Below, piece after piece: positions 25,152-32,704 of a stretch of 64,000 nt of DNA (position 1 is the stretch's first letter; each line of letters begins with the position of its first letter). The notes beneath the pieces were generated by a model that saw only the letters and a list, made by a program, of their open reading frames with translations, searched no databases and had not been told where the DNA came from. The DNA lies in NCBI GenBank assembly GCA_036389255.1, contig DASVQI010000024.1, forward strand, positions 744,001-808,000, in the 5' to 3' direction. The position numbers were made by a program, and so were the translations under genes. This DNA comes from JACVRN01 sp036389255 (GTDB lineage Bacteria > Acidobacteriota > Blastocatellia > Pyrinomonadales > Pyrinomonadaceae).

Positions 25152-25655
25152 ATGACTCCGGACGTGGATGATTCGTTATTAGACCAGTGGCACGAGACTC
25201 TTCTTCGCGTGCGTTATTCCGAGACTGACAAGATGGGCGTGGTTTATCACGCGAACTATCTGGTCTGGTTCGAGATTGGCCGCACGGAGTTCTGTCGCGC
25301 GCGCGGCTTCTCTTACCGCGACATGGAAGAGAACGAGCGAGCGTTTCTGGTCGTGGCGGAAAGCTACTGCCGCTATAAGGCCGCAGCCTACTATGACGAC
25401 GAGCTGATAGTCCGCACTCAAATAACTGAACTGAGACGCCGCAGCCTGCGTTTCGGCTACGAGATAATACGCGTCGCGGACGGCGTCATCATAGCCGAAG
25501 GCGAGACGGGCCACGTCGTGACGGACGGTCAGGGCCGGGTTCGCTCCCTGCCCCCGGCCTACACGCAACTGCTCAGGGGAGCGGCAGCCGAAGACGCCAT
25601 ACACCTCACTGACGTTCCCGCAGGCAGAGTCCCCGAAGGAAGCGGGCCAGCTTAG
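25152..25655 (+). CDS. YbgC/FadM-type acyl-CoA thioesterase
   Basis: The 167-residue hotdog-fold protein has the 4HBT signature YSETDKMGVVYHANYLVWFE at about 22-41. The catalytic Asp (ETD) is followed by the HANY segment, and ESYCRYKAAAYYDDELIV follows. It hydrolyses acyl-CoA thioesters. The last 25 residues are Pro/Gly-rich and unlikely to be structured. The start ATG 25152 comes about 20 bp after an AAAAGGGGAGG SD. It converges on the ymdB-like gene, and the 9-bp stem at 25654-25688 separates them. Confidence 0.9.
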   Translation: MTPDVDDSLLDQWHETLLRVRYSETDKMGVVYHANYLVWFEIGRTEFCRARGFSYRDMEENERAFLVVAESYCRYKAAAYYDDELIVRTQITELRRRSLRFGYEIIRVADGVIIAEGETGHVVTDGQGRVRSLPPAYTQLLRGAAAEDAIHLTDVPAGRVPEGSGPA

Positions 25656-25688
25656 AGATTGAATCAATGAACAGATGAATCAATCTCT
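25654..25688. terminator. Bidirectional hairpin between convergent genes
   Basis: AGAGATTGA (25654-25662) pairs with TCAATCTCT (25680-25688). The loop contains ATCAATGAACAGATGAA, with the same words as the palindrome at 2590-2640. It spans both stop codons (25655 plus, 25687 minus). Confidence 0.6.
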
Positions 25689-26469
25689 ATGATTGGTGCG
25701 AAAGAGAGAGGCGTGTGATTTCTCTGGCGCGTCCTGTCTCTTCGTCTATGTCAATCGTGACGGCGCAGATGCGCACGTCGCCCGTAGAATGCTCTGCGCG
25801 CCGGTTGATGGCCGAGGTAAAGCGCGCGATGACGTCATCCTTGTTCATGCCTATGACGCCAGCGTAGCTCCCCGTCATGCCTATATCGGTGATGTAGGCA
25901 GTCCCTTTGCTCAAGATTCTTTCGTCAGCCGTCTGAACGTGCGTGTGCGTGCCTACGACTGCTGAGACGCGGCCATCCAGATACCAGCCCATGGCGCACT
26001 TCTCGGAAGTCGCCTCGCTGTGCATATCCACGAGCCGCACCTTTATAGATGGGTCTATTGCATCTATAGCCGCGTCGGCGGCGCGAAAGGGGTCGTCGGC
26101 GGGCGGCATGAAGACCCGTCCAATAAGATTAAATACGGCGACGCGCACGCCCCTGACTTCGCCCGTCCAGAGTCCGCGCCCCGGCGAGCCCGGCGGATAA
26201 TTGGCCGGACGAAGGAGCCTCGGCTGCTCATCTATGTAGGGGATGACTTCGCGCTTGTCGTAGATGTGATTGCCCGAGGTCATCACGTCCACGCCGGCAT
26301 GGAAAAGCTCGTCCGCCAGACGAGGCGTGATGGAAAACCCGCCCGCCACGTTCTCGGCATTCATGACGACGAAATCAATAGAGTGCTGCTCGCGCAAATC
26401 CTCTATGCGCTCCATCACGGCCAGTCGCCCGGGCCTCGCCACCACATCACCTATCATTAAGACTTTCAT
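25687..26469 (-). CDS. ymdB: TIGR00282/YmdB-like metallophosphoesterase
   Basis: The 260-residue protein carries the full signature: MIGDVVARPGR (Asp metal ligand), VVMNAENVAGG, TSGNHIYDKRE, VDMHSEATSEK, GTHTHVQTADE and ITDIGMTG. Homologues such as B. subtilis YmdB are dinuclear metal phosphodiesterases acting on 2',3'-cAMP and affect biofilm and sporulation decisions. Substitutions are mild (DVVARPGR for DIVGRPGR, HIYDK for HTWDQ). No TM or signal, so it is cytosolic. It is last in the minus-strand series after the 6S RNA and zapA, with a palindrome between. Confidence 0.93.
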   Translation of the reverse strand: MKVLMIGDVVARPGRLAVMERIEDLREQHSIDFVVMNAENVAGGFSITPRLADELFHAGVDVMTSGNHIYDKREVIPYIDEQPRLLRPANYPPGSPGRGLWTGEVRGVRVAVFNLIGRVFMPPADDPFRAADAAIDAIDPSIKVRLVDMHSEATSEKCAMGWYLDGRVSAVVGTHTHVQTADERILSKGTAYITDIGMTGSYAGVIGMNKDDVIARFTSAINRRAEHSTGDVRICAVTIDIDEETGRAREITRLSLSHQS

Positions 26470-26480
26470 AATAAAAAAGA

Positions 26481-26552
26481 GTAAATCGTGAATAGTAAAT
26501 GGTAGATAGAGGAACGGCTTTTTCTATTCACTATTTACTATTCACGATTTAC
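26481..26552. repeat. 29-bp near-perfect palindrome of AAATAGT/GAATAGT units
   Basis: Arms 26481-26509 and 26524-26552 match at 26 of 29 positions. Units read GTGAATAGTAAATAGTGAATAG, a period of about 7 bp. It lies between ymdB and the 6S RNA gene. Confidence 0.85.
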
Positions 26553-26561
26553 AAAAGAGAT

Positions 26562-26774
26562 GGCTAGAGGGAAATCCGCCGTGGCCGCTCCGAAGCCGTA
26601 ATTGAACCTGCTCTCACAGGTGGGTGACCTCAGGTTTAAGCCGCGGCCTCTGGCAATTCCTTAACTTTGAAGGATTGCACTGGCCAATTTAGCGGCATCG
26701 GTCTCCCTAATTGACGGCATAAGGCTCAATTATCTTTGCTCGGTGGCGAACCCCGCAGATTGTTTCCCTCAGCC
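26562..26774 (-). ncRNA. ssrS: 6S RNA (ssrS)
   Basis: On the minus strand a 213-nt element is closed by GGCT-GAGGGAAA at the 5' end pairing with TTTCCCTC-T-AGCC at the 3' end. Near the 3' end are ACCTG(TGAGAG)CAGGT and then GGTTCAATTACGGC followed by CACGGCGG, and the 5' part holds GCGGGGTTCGCC. A GCAATCCTT/AAGGAATTGC hairpin lies in the middle. This matches the rod-with-bubble shape and conserved GGTTCAA.ACGGC signals of bacterial 6S RNA, which binds the housekeeping RNA polymerase. Being downstream of zapA is the classic context. Ends are set by the terminal stem. Confidence 0.82.
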
Positions 26775-26879
26775 ATGAAGATACTAGCATATGAGGCAAT
26801 CTTGGAAAAGTGGATAGTTCTGGAACTGGCCCGGCCCGGCTTCGTGTGTAGCTAACAGATTTTGTTGAGGAGGACGAGA

Positions 26880-27155
26880 ATGAAACGTAAAGTCTGGTTG
26901 ATGCTCGCCGCCCTGCTGGTCTTAGGGCTGATAGGCTGGACTGCGAGCGGGCAAAGACAACGACCCGCGCCGCCTGCCGAATGGGAGTACAGGATTGTTT
27001 ACGTGCCGGGAGCGCGCGGGCTGTCCGAGAAAGCGCTCAACGAAATGGGCGCGCAGGGTTGGGAGCTTGTCACCTTCCAGCAACTTAATCAAGAAGGCGG
27101 CACAATCGGCGCAGGCAATCTGTACCTCAAGCGATTAAAACAGGGCAGGCAGTAG
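26880..27155 (+). CDS. DUF4177-like exported small protein
   Basis: Starting at ATG 26880 (SD GAGGAGGA) gives 91 residues: an N-terminal signal/TM (MKRKVWLMLAALLVLGLIGW), then WEYRIVYV and LNEMGAQGWELVTFQQL, ending NLYLKRLKQ, the DUF4177 pattern of WEY...LN..G..GWELV...YLKR. The family has no known function. It is the only plus-strand gene here, between 6S RNA and zapA, which are on the minus strand. The first two codons in the longer frame (26862) lack an SD. Confidence 0.8.
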   Translation: MKRKVWLMLAALLVLGLIGWTASGQRQRPAPPAEWEYRIVYVPGARGLSEKALNEMGAQGWELVTFQQLNQEGGTIGAGNLYLKRLKQGRQ

Positions 27156-27201
27156 TCGGGCTCGCATCAAGAGCGGCGACCTACGGCGGGCGGACTCTTA
27201 A

Positions 27202-27573
27202 TTAAGTGAAGGCTATGTTGCCTGCGGGATTGTTCTGCTGTTGCTCCACATTGCTGCGAACCTTCAGCAGGCGGTCAAGCATTTCGGCGCACTCGGCGCT
27301 GCGCGAAGCCAGTTGCGAATCTGCCTGCTCGTGCAAGCGCTTTAAGCGATGAAGCTCGTCCGCGATGTGAAGCGCGGCGAGGATGGCTACCTTCAGGGAA
27401 TCAACCGTGAGCGTGCCGGATGAAATCTCTCGCATGCGACCGTCAACGAACTCCGCCAGTTGAGTGATGTACTCGCTGTCTCCGTCGGAGCGAATGTTGT
27501 AGGTCTGGTTATAAATCTCGACTCTGATGGTGGGAGTCGAAGCCTGATCCATATTTCCTTTATTAAAACTCAT
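27202..27573 (-). CDS. zapA: Cell division protein ZapA
   Basis: The 123-residue protein shows the ZapA pattern: IRVEIYNQTYNIRSDGDSEYITQLAEFVDGRMREI in outline, followed by LKVAILAALHIADELHRLK and a coiled coil. ZapA binds FtsZ and cross-links filaments at the Z-ring. It is close behind the coiled-coil gene (18 bp) and ends 6S/DUF4177-side of the pheT block. The 3' tail (QQQNNPAGN) is low complexity. Confidence 0.9.
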   Translation of the reverse strand: MSFNKGNMDQASTPTIRVEIYNQTYNIRSDGDSEYITQLAEFVDGRMREISSGTLTVDSLKVAILAALHIADELHRLKRLHEQADSQLASRSAECAEMLDRLLKVRSNVEQQQNNPAGNIAFT

Positions 27574-27591
27574 AAAGCCACAATTCTCTTC

Positions 27592-27879
27592 TTATTTACG
27601 CATCGCCTCAACCATTTCCGGGTCAAGCACCGCGATGGCATCGAGCATGGCTTCGACCTTCATGCGAATCGTGTCGCGCTCGGAAAGCAGGCGCTCGACC
27701 TGAGTCTCAAGCCGCTCCTTCTCGTTGAGCAGCGTACCCAATTCACGCCTGACTGAGGCTATCTCGCGCTCCAGCGCTTCCTTTTCCTGACGAAGCGATT
27801 TTGTCAACTCGATGGTGCGGTAAATTTTGTCTTCGAGATGAGAGAATTTTTCCAGTCCAGATAATCCGACCATCGCCAA
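27592..27879 (-). CDS. Coiled-coil protein next to zapA (ZapB-like)
   Basis: The 95-residue protein begins GLSGLEKFSHLEDKIYRTIE and is almost entirely heptad coiled coil (about 12-80, LRQEKEALEREIASVRRELG). It has no TM segment. Position directly before zapA and the ZapB-like build suggest a Z-ring accessory, but similarity alone cannot prove it. It is separated from pheT by the palindrome at 27945-28027. Confidence 0.75.
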   Translation of the reverse strand: MAMVGLSGLEKFSHLEDKIYRTIELTKSLRQEKEALEREIASVRRELGTLLNEKERLETQVERLLSERDTIRMKVEAMLDAIAVLDPEMVEAMRK

Positions 27880-27944
27880 TTTTCCTTTACACAGCAGGGG
27901 GGCTATCAGAAGAGCCGTAAGATTATGCGACTAAGCGCGGGAAA

Positions 27945-28027
27945 AGTCTAGAGAGTCTTGAGAGTCTGTAGAGTAAAGAAGCGTTCTTCTCTATAGACTC
28001 TCAAGACTCTCCGGACTCTCCGGACTG
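27945..28027. repeat. Palindromic array of 9-bp units (AGTCnnnAG family)
   Basis: Arms 27952-27973 and 27989-28010 match at 21 of 22 positions. The right arm carries two extra ACTCTCCGG units toward pheT. It lies in the gap after the pheT stop. Confidence 0.85.
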
Positions 28028-28030
28028 TTT

Positions 28031-30193
28031 TTAGCTTCTTTGTTCCGCGCCGAAGGATTCGGAGAGCGCGCGGACGACTCTAGCGTGCATCTCGTCGGCT
28101 TCCTCGTCGCGCAGAGTTCTGTCGTCGGCGCGGTATTCCAGTCGCAGGGTGATGGAGCGCTTTCCTTCGGGCAGATTCGCGCCCTCGTAAACGTCAACCA
28201 GCCGGGCGCTGCGCAGGTTCTCAAGCCCGAGCGCTTGAATCGCCGCCAGCATTTGAGACAAGCTGACACGGCGGCCGGTGAGCAGCGACACGTCGCGCAC
28301 GACCGAAGGAAAGCGTGCGAGCGGAGTGTAGAGCGCTGAGCTCTCTTTAAGCTCAAGGAGCGCCGTCAAATCAAGCTCGGCAAGATAGACCGGCTGACGT
28401 AACTTGAGCTCTGCTGAAATCTCTTCGTTCAGTCTTCCTATGGTGCCTAGCTCTGTCCTCCCGCCAATTGTGATTACCGCCGCCTGATCATCGCGAAGGT
28501 GTCGCGCGCTCACCGGCGCGAATTCCAGAGCGGGCAGCTTCATTGCATCAATAGCTGCTTCCAGCGCTCCCTTCAGGTCATAGAAATCAAGCTCGCGCGC
28601 ATCGCCCGCCCGCCCTTCTTCCACCGCGCGCCCCGTGGCAATGAGGGCCAGAGCCTCTCGCTCAAACGGTAAAGCTCCCTCGGCGGTTTGCGCCGCAAAG
28701 ACTATCCCCGTCTCGAAGAGCCGCACGTCGCGCGTGCCGTGGTTGAAGTTGCGGCGCACGGAATGCAGAAGCCCCGGCAGAAGAGTCGGACGCATGCGCG
28801 TCATGCCTTCTATGATTGGATTCGAGAGCGTGACGAATGCTCTCTGCTCTTCTTCGGAGTCCGCGTCAATGAGTGCCGCGAATCCGGGGATAGGGTCTAA
28901 GCGGTCTACGAAAGCGGCGTCTATGAAGCTGAAGTTGATAGCCTCGTCGTAGCCGAAGGCCGTGAGCGCTCGTCGCAGGGCGCGCTTCTTTATCTCTCGC
29001 GGCTGGTATTCGCCCGCGCCGGAGTTTGGCGGAAGCGACGTGGCTATGAGGTCATAGCCCGTGTGGCGGGCCACCTCTTCAACAAGGTCTTCCTCGCGTT
29101 CTATGTCCACGCGCCATGTGGGCGCCGTGAATGTGAGCGCGCCGTTCAAATCCTCAGAGATAACTTCCAGCACGCCGTCTCTGAGCGATGGCTCCTGCTC
29201 AAAAGAGACGGGACGGCCTTGCTCTGTGAACCCGAGCGCGGAAAGTATGCGCCGCATCTCTCCGGTTTCAACGCGAAGCCCTGTCAGCGTCGCTACTCTT
29301 GAAGGCCGAAGGCTCGCTCGCGGCGGCTCTATCTTTCGCGGGTAGGCGTCAATGGCGTCTTCGGTCGCGGCACCGCCCGCAAGCTCGCAGATGAGCGAGA
29401 CGGCGCGCTCTTGTGCCCGCAGGACTCCCTCGTAATCCGTGCCGCGCTCGAACCTGTATGACGCTTCCGTGTGAAGACCTAGAGCGCGCGCCGTGCGACG
29501 CACGGATGAAGGGTCGAAGTAGGCGCTCTCAATCAGCACGTCCGTAGTTGCGGCGGAAATCTCCGTCTCTTCGCCGCCCATGATTCCGGCCATGGCCACC
29601 GCTCGCTCGCTGTCCGCTATGACAAGCATCTCGGCGGTAAGCTCACGGTCTACGCCGTCCAGTGTGCGAAGACGCTCGCCGGGGCGCGCGCGGCGCACCA
29701 CTATGCGATGCCCTGCGAGCTTTTGCAGGTCGAAGGCGTGAAGCGGCTGACCCATCTCGTGCATCACGTAGTTGGTGATGTCAGCCACGTTGTTGATTGC
29801 GCGCTGGCCTATCACCTCAAGCCGCTTGACGAGCCAGTCGGGCGAGGGAGCAATCTTGACACCGCGCACGACGCGGCCCGCATAACGAGGGCACAAATCC
29901 GCGTCCTCAATCTCTACCGCCGTGAAATCTACGGCGCGGCCGTCTATCTTTAAAGCCGCAGCCGTAGGAAGGCGAGCCTCTCGGCCTTCACTGACGGCTA
30001 CTTCACGGGCCACGCCGAGGTGCGAAAGACAGTCGGGGCGGTTCGAGGTCAAATCAATCTCAAGCAGGAAATCGTCGCCCCGTTCATGCACGGCGTCCAC
30101 CGCCAGCCCCAGCATAGTCAGCCGCTCGGCAAGCAGGCGCGGCTCTAACCGGACGCCAGTCAATTCACGAAGCCAGTTGTAACTGATGTTCAT
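28031..30193 (-). CDS. pheT: Phenylalanyl-tRNA synthetase beta subunit lacking the OB tRNA-binding domain
   Basis: The 720-residue protein reads directly from the N-terminal helix-strand segment (NWLRELTGVRLEPRLLAERLTMLGLAVDAV) into EIDLTSNRPDCLSHLGVAREVA, so the EMAPII-like OB domain normally at about 40-150 is missing. The B3/B4 domain (RAINNVADITNYVMHEMGQPLHAFD), B5 and the C-terminal FDX-ACB domain (about 630-718, ARFPSVVRDVSLL) are present. It forms the alpha2-beta2 enzyme with PheS. It follows pheS with 79 bp holding another palindrome. Confidence 0.95.
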   Translation of the reverse strand: MNISYNWLRELTGVRLEPRLLAERLTMLGLAVDAVHERGDDFLLEIDLTSNRPDCLSHLGVAREVAVSEGREARLPTAAALKIDGRAVDFTAVEIEDADLCPRYAGRVVRGVKIAPSPDWLVKRLEVIGQRAINNVADITNYVMHEMGQPLHAFDLQKLAGHRIVVRRARPGERLRTLDGVDRELTAEMLVIADSERAVAMAGIMGGEETEISAATTDVLIESAYFDPSSVRRTARALGLHTEASYRFERGTDYEGVLRAQERAVSLICELAGGAATEDAIDAYPRKIEPPRASLRPSRVATLTGLRVETGEMRRILSALGFTEQGRPVSFEQEPSLRDGVLEVISEDLNGALTFTAPTWRVDIEREEDLVEEVARHTGYDLIATSLPPNSGAGEYQPREIKKRALRRALTAFGYDEAINFSFIDAAFVDRLDPIPGFAALIDADSEEEQRAFVTLSNPIIEGMTRMRPTLLPGLLHSVRRNFNHGTRDVRLFETGIVFAAQTAEGALPFEREALALIATGRAVEEGRAGDARELDFYDLKGALEAAIDAMKLPALEFAPVSARHLRDDQAAVITIGGRTELGTIGRLNEEISAELKLRQPVYLAELDLTALLELKESSALYTPLARFPSVVRDVSLLTGRRVSLSQMLAAIQALGLENLRSARLVDVYEGANLPEGKRSITLRLEYRADDRTLRDEEADEMHARVVRALSESFGAEQRS

Positions 30194-30194
30194 A

Positions 30195-30267
30195 AGGTGT
30201 CGGGTGCCGGGTGCCGGGTGACAGTAAAGCCGGTCTTTCTGTTACCGGCCACTGACACCCTACACCT
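30195..30267. repeat. Palindrome of GTGCCGG units between pheS and pheT
   Basis: AGGTGTCGGGTG (30195-30206) pairs with CACCCTACACCT (30256-30267) with one mismatch. The left arm contains the tandem units CGGGTGC x2-3, followed by ACAG and CTGT. Confidence 0.8.
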
Positions 30268-30272
30268 GTCAC

Positions 30273-31379
30273 CTAGTTAAATTGTTCAAGGAAGCGCACG
30301 TCGTTCTCGAAGAGCAGGCGTATGTCGTCCAGCGAGTACATGAGGCCGCACATGCGGTCAATGCCGAGGCCGAAGGCGAAGCCCGTGAACTCTTCAGGGT
30401 CAGCGCCTACGGCCCTGAGCACGTTCGGATGAACCATGCCGGAGCCGCCAAGCTCAATCCAGCCGGAGCCTTTGCAGATGCGACAGCCCGTGCCCCCGCA
30501 CTTGAAGCAACTGTAATCAACTTCGGCGCTCGGCTCCGTGAACGGGAAGTAGGAAGGGCGAAAGCGCGTGCGTGTTTCCGGGCCAAACATGCGGCGCACG
30601 AACTCGCTGATTGTTCCTTTCAGGTGCGCCATGGTGATGCCACGGTCAACGCACAGCCCTTCGACCTGAAAGAACATGGGATTGTGCGTAGCATCCGGCG
30701 TGTCTCGCCTGAAAACTCTTCCGGGCGCAATCATCCTGACAGGCACGCCGCGTCTCTGCATCGCGTGAATCTGCACGGTCGAAGTCTGAGAGCGAAGCGC
30801 CAGCCCTTCGGTCGTGTAGAAGGTATCTAAGGGGTCGCGCGCCGGATGGCTCTCAGGAATATTGAGCGCCGTGAAGTTGTAAAAGTCCGTCTCTATCTCG
30901 CGGTCGTCTTCGACCACGTAGCCGAGAGAGACGAAGATGTCTTCAATACGCTCGCGCATGAGCGTCACGGGATGAATGTGGCCCAGCCTCGGCCTGCGCC
31001 CCGGCAGAGTCACATCAATACTCTCGCGCTCCCTGCGTGCCTCGTTGATGAAAGAGAGCAGCGTGTTTCCGGCCTCTTCAATCCGGCGCGTCACCTCTGC
31101 TTCAATCTGCTGAACCAGTTGGCCGAAGCTCGCGCGCTCTTCGGGCGCAACGCGGCCAATCAGCTTCTTCACATTCGCCAGTTCGCTCTTTTTACCCGTG
31201 TGGCGTGTGCGAAGCTCCGACAACTCGCGCTCAAGAGCCTCCGCATCCTGGAGCGTGAGGCCGCCGTCATCGCTCACACCTGTACGAAAGCGAGCAAAGC
31301 GCTCGAACTCTTGCTCGAACGCCTTGCGTGCACTTTCGGCCTTCAGTTTAGGGTCGTCTAAGGAAGCGCCTTCCGGCAT
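30273..31379 (-). CDS. pheS: Phenylalanyl-tRNA synthetase alpha subunit
   Basis: The 368-residue protein has a coiled-coil N-terminal domain (about 50-110) and the class II core: motif 1 with GYVVEDDREIETDFYNF, motif 2 FRRDTPDATHNPMFFQVEG, and motif 3 FGLGIDRMCGLMY. A CxxC...CxxC zinc ribbon (CFKCGGTGCRICKG, at about 296-309) is inserted before the C-terminal part, a variation of many bacterial PheS. It charges tRNA-Phe with PheT. It is downstream of rplT by 26 bp. The start at 31379 follows an AAAAGCC region. Confidence 0.95.
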   Translation of the reverse strand: MPEGASLDDPKLKAESARKAFEQEFERFARFRTGVSDDGGLTLQDAEALERELSELRTRHTGKKSELANVKKLIGRVAPEERASFGQLVQQIEAEVTRRIEEAGNTLLSFINEARRERESIDVTLPGRRPRLGHIHPVTLMRERIEDIFVSLGYVVEDDREIETDFYNFTALNIPESHPARDPLDTFYTTEGLALRSQTSTVQIHAMQRRGVPVRMIAPGRVFRRDTPDATHNPMFFQVEGLCVDRGITMAHLKGTISEFVRRMFGPETRTRFRPSYFPFTEPSAEVDYSCFKCGGTGCRICKGSGWIELGGSGMVHPNVLRAVGADPEEFTGFAFGLGIDRMCGLMYSLDDIRLLFENDVRFLEQFN

Positions 31380-31405
31380 CTGGCTTTTGTCCTCCGCAGG
31401 CGGCC

Positions 31406-31789
31406 TTAAGCCGCAGCCCTCTGTTGCTGCTCGTTATCGAGAGCGGTGCGCGCCTGCCCGGCAAGCGCCGTGAAAGCCTCCGGCTGGTTGGCGGCCAAAT
31501 CGGCCAGCACTTTTCTGTCAAGCTCAATGCCCGCGACCTTCAGGCCGTGCATGAACTGCGAATAGTTCAGGCCGTTCAGGCGGGCAGCAGCGCCGATGCG
31601 TACAATCCAGAGGCTGCGAAAATCACGCTTCTTGAGCTTGCGGCCCGTGTAAGCGAAATTCAGACCGCGCTCGACACTCTCTTTGGCCGAGCGATAAAGC
31701 TTAGACTTCGTCCCGCGATAACCCTTGGCTAATTTTAAAATCTTCTTGCGTCTTTCGAGACGCTTATTCCCACGTTTTGCTCTAGGCAT
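31406..31789 (-). CDS. rplT: 50S ribosomal protein L20
   Basis: The 127-residue basic protein has RAKRGNKRLERRKKILKLAKGYRG, FRSLWIVRIGAAAR and LNYSQFMHGLK, all signature segments of L20. It is an early assembly protein on 23S rRNA and the usual translational repressor of its own operon. It follows rpmI across a short palindrome. The C-terminus has an AxxGQARTALDNEQQQRAAA tail. Confidence 0.97.
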   Translation of the reverse strand: MPRAKRGNKRLERRKKILKLAKGYRGTKSKLYRSAKESVERGLNFAYTGRKLKKRDFRSLWIVRIGAAARLNGLNYSQFMHGLKVAGIELDRKVLADLAANQPEAFTALAGQARTALDNEQQQRAAA

Positions 31790-31804
31790 AACAAACTCCT
31801 CCGT

Positions 31805-31863
31805 ATTGATTCATCGGTTCATTGCTTCATCGGTTCAATGAACAAATGAATAAATGAATCAAT
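31805..31863. repeat. Palindrome of ATTGATTCAT/CGGTTCATTG units
   Basis: ATTGATTCAT (31805) pairs with ATGAATCAAT (to 31863), inner GTTCATTG with CAATGAAC. Words match the element at 2590-2640. It lies between rpmI and rplT; the usual autoregulatory L20 leader of other bacteria was not recognised here. Confidence 0.75.
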
Positions 31864-31865
31864 CC

Positions 31866-32069
31866 TTAACTTCTACCGTAAGGCAGCATCGCTTCGACGC
31901 GCTTCTGGTCTCCATCGGAGACGTAGGTGTCAACGTCCAGCGCGCGTTTACGCTTGGTGGTCTTCTTCGTCAGAATGTGGCGCGCGTGCGAGTGCCCGCG
32001 TTTAATCTTGCCGGTTGCGGTCAAGCGAAAACGCTTGGCCGCGCCCTTGTGTGTTTTTAGCTTTGGCAT
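31866..32069 (-). CDS. rpmI: 50S ribosomal protein L35
   Basis: The 67-residue basic protein MPKLKTHKGAAKRFRLTATGK, with HARHILTKKTTKRKRALD in the middle, is unmistakably L35. It sits between infC and rplT, the conserved order. Confidence 0.97.
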   Translation of the reverse strand: MPKLKTHKGAAKRFRLTATGKIKRGHSHARHILTKKTTKRKRALDVDTYVSDGDQKRVEAMLPYGRS

Positions 32070-32089
32070 AAATCTGCTTCCCCTTCAAA

Positions 32090-32686
32090 TTATCTTTCTT
32101 CCTGTTCAGTCTTAGCCGCAGCGCCGCCCTTGTGGCGTTTGGGGGCAACGATAATGAACATCTGGTTGCCCTCCATGCGCGGGCGCGCTTCGACTTCTCC
32201 TACGTCCGCCAAATCTCGTTCGAGCTTTTCAAGAATGCGTGAGCCGAGTTCGCGGTGCGTCATCTCGCGCCCGCGAAACCAGATAGTAGCCTTCACCTTG
32301 TCACCGTCCTGCAACCACTCGCGCGCGTGCTTCATGCGATAGTCGTAATCATGCTCGTCCGTTGACGGACGAAACTTGACTTCCTTGACGGTAATCGTGA
32401 CCTGCTTCTTCTTGGCCTCGTTCGCCTTCTTCTTGGCCTCGTACTGGAACTTGCCGTAATCAATGATGCGGCAGACGGGCGGGTCTGCCTGAGCGGCTAC
32501 CTCTACAAGGTCGAGCCCTTTATCACGGGCCATGCTCACGGCCTCGCGCGTGTTCATGACGCCGAGCTGCTCGCCGTCCTCACCGATGACGCGCACTTCC
32601 GGCACGCGTATTCTTTCATTAATGCGCACGGCTGGTGCCCTGCGATTGTCAGGACGCTGACCGCGCCCGCGAAAGCCTGTAACTAT
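32090..32686 (-). CDS. infC: Translation initiation factor IF-3, AUA start
   Basis: IF-3 residues RINERIRVPEVRVIGEDGEQLGVM and DYDYRMKHAREWLQDGDKVKATIWFRGREM leave no doubt of identity. The annotated-looking GTG at 32629 would cut off the basic N-tail and has no SD. Reading on upstream, an AUA codon at 32686 follows GGAGGTG by 5 nt and gives (M)VTGFRGRGQRPDNRRAPAV before RINE, a normal IF-3 N-tail. Rare AUU/AUA/AUC starts on infC allow IF-3 to repress its own synthesis. That gives 198 residues, within the usual range. It lies between thrS and rpmI. Confidence 0.93.
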   Translation of the reverse strand: MVTGFRGRGQRPDNRRAPAVRINERIRVPEVRVIGEDGEQLGVMNTREAVSMARDKGLDLVEVAAQADPPVCRIIDYGKFQYEAKKKANEAKKKQVTITVKEVKFRPSTDEHDYDYRMKHAREWLQDGDKVKATIWFRGREMTHRELGSRILEKLERDLADVGEVEARPRMEGNQMFIIVAPKRHKGGAAAKTEQEER

Positions 32687-32704
32687 GCGGCACCTCCAAT
32701 TAAA

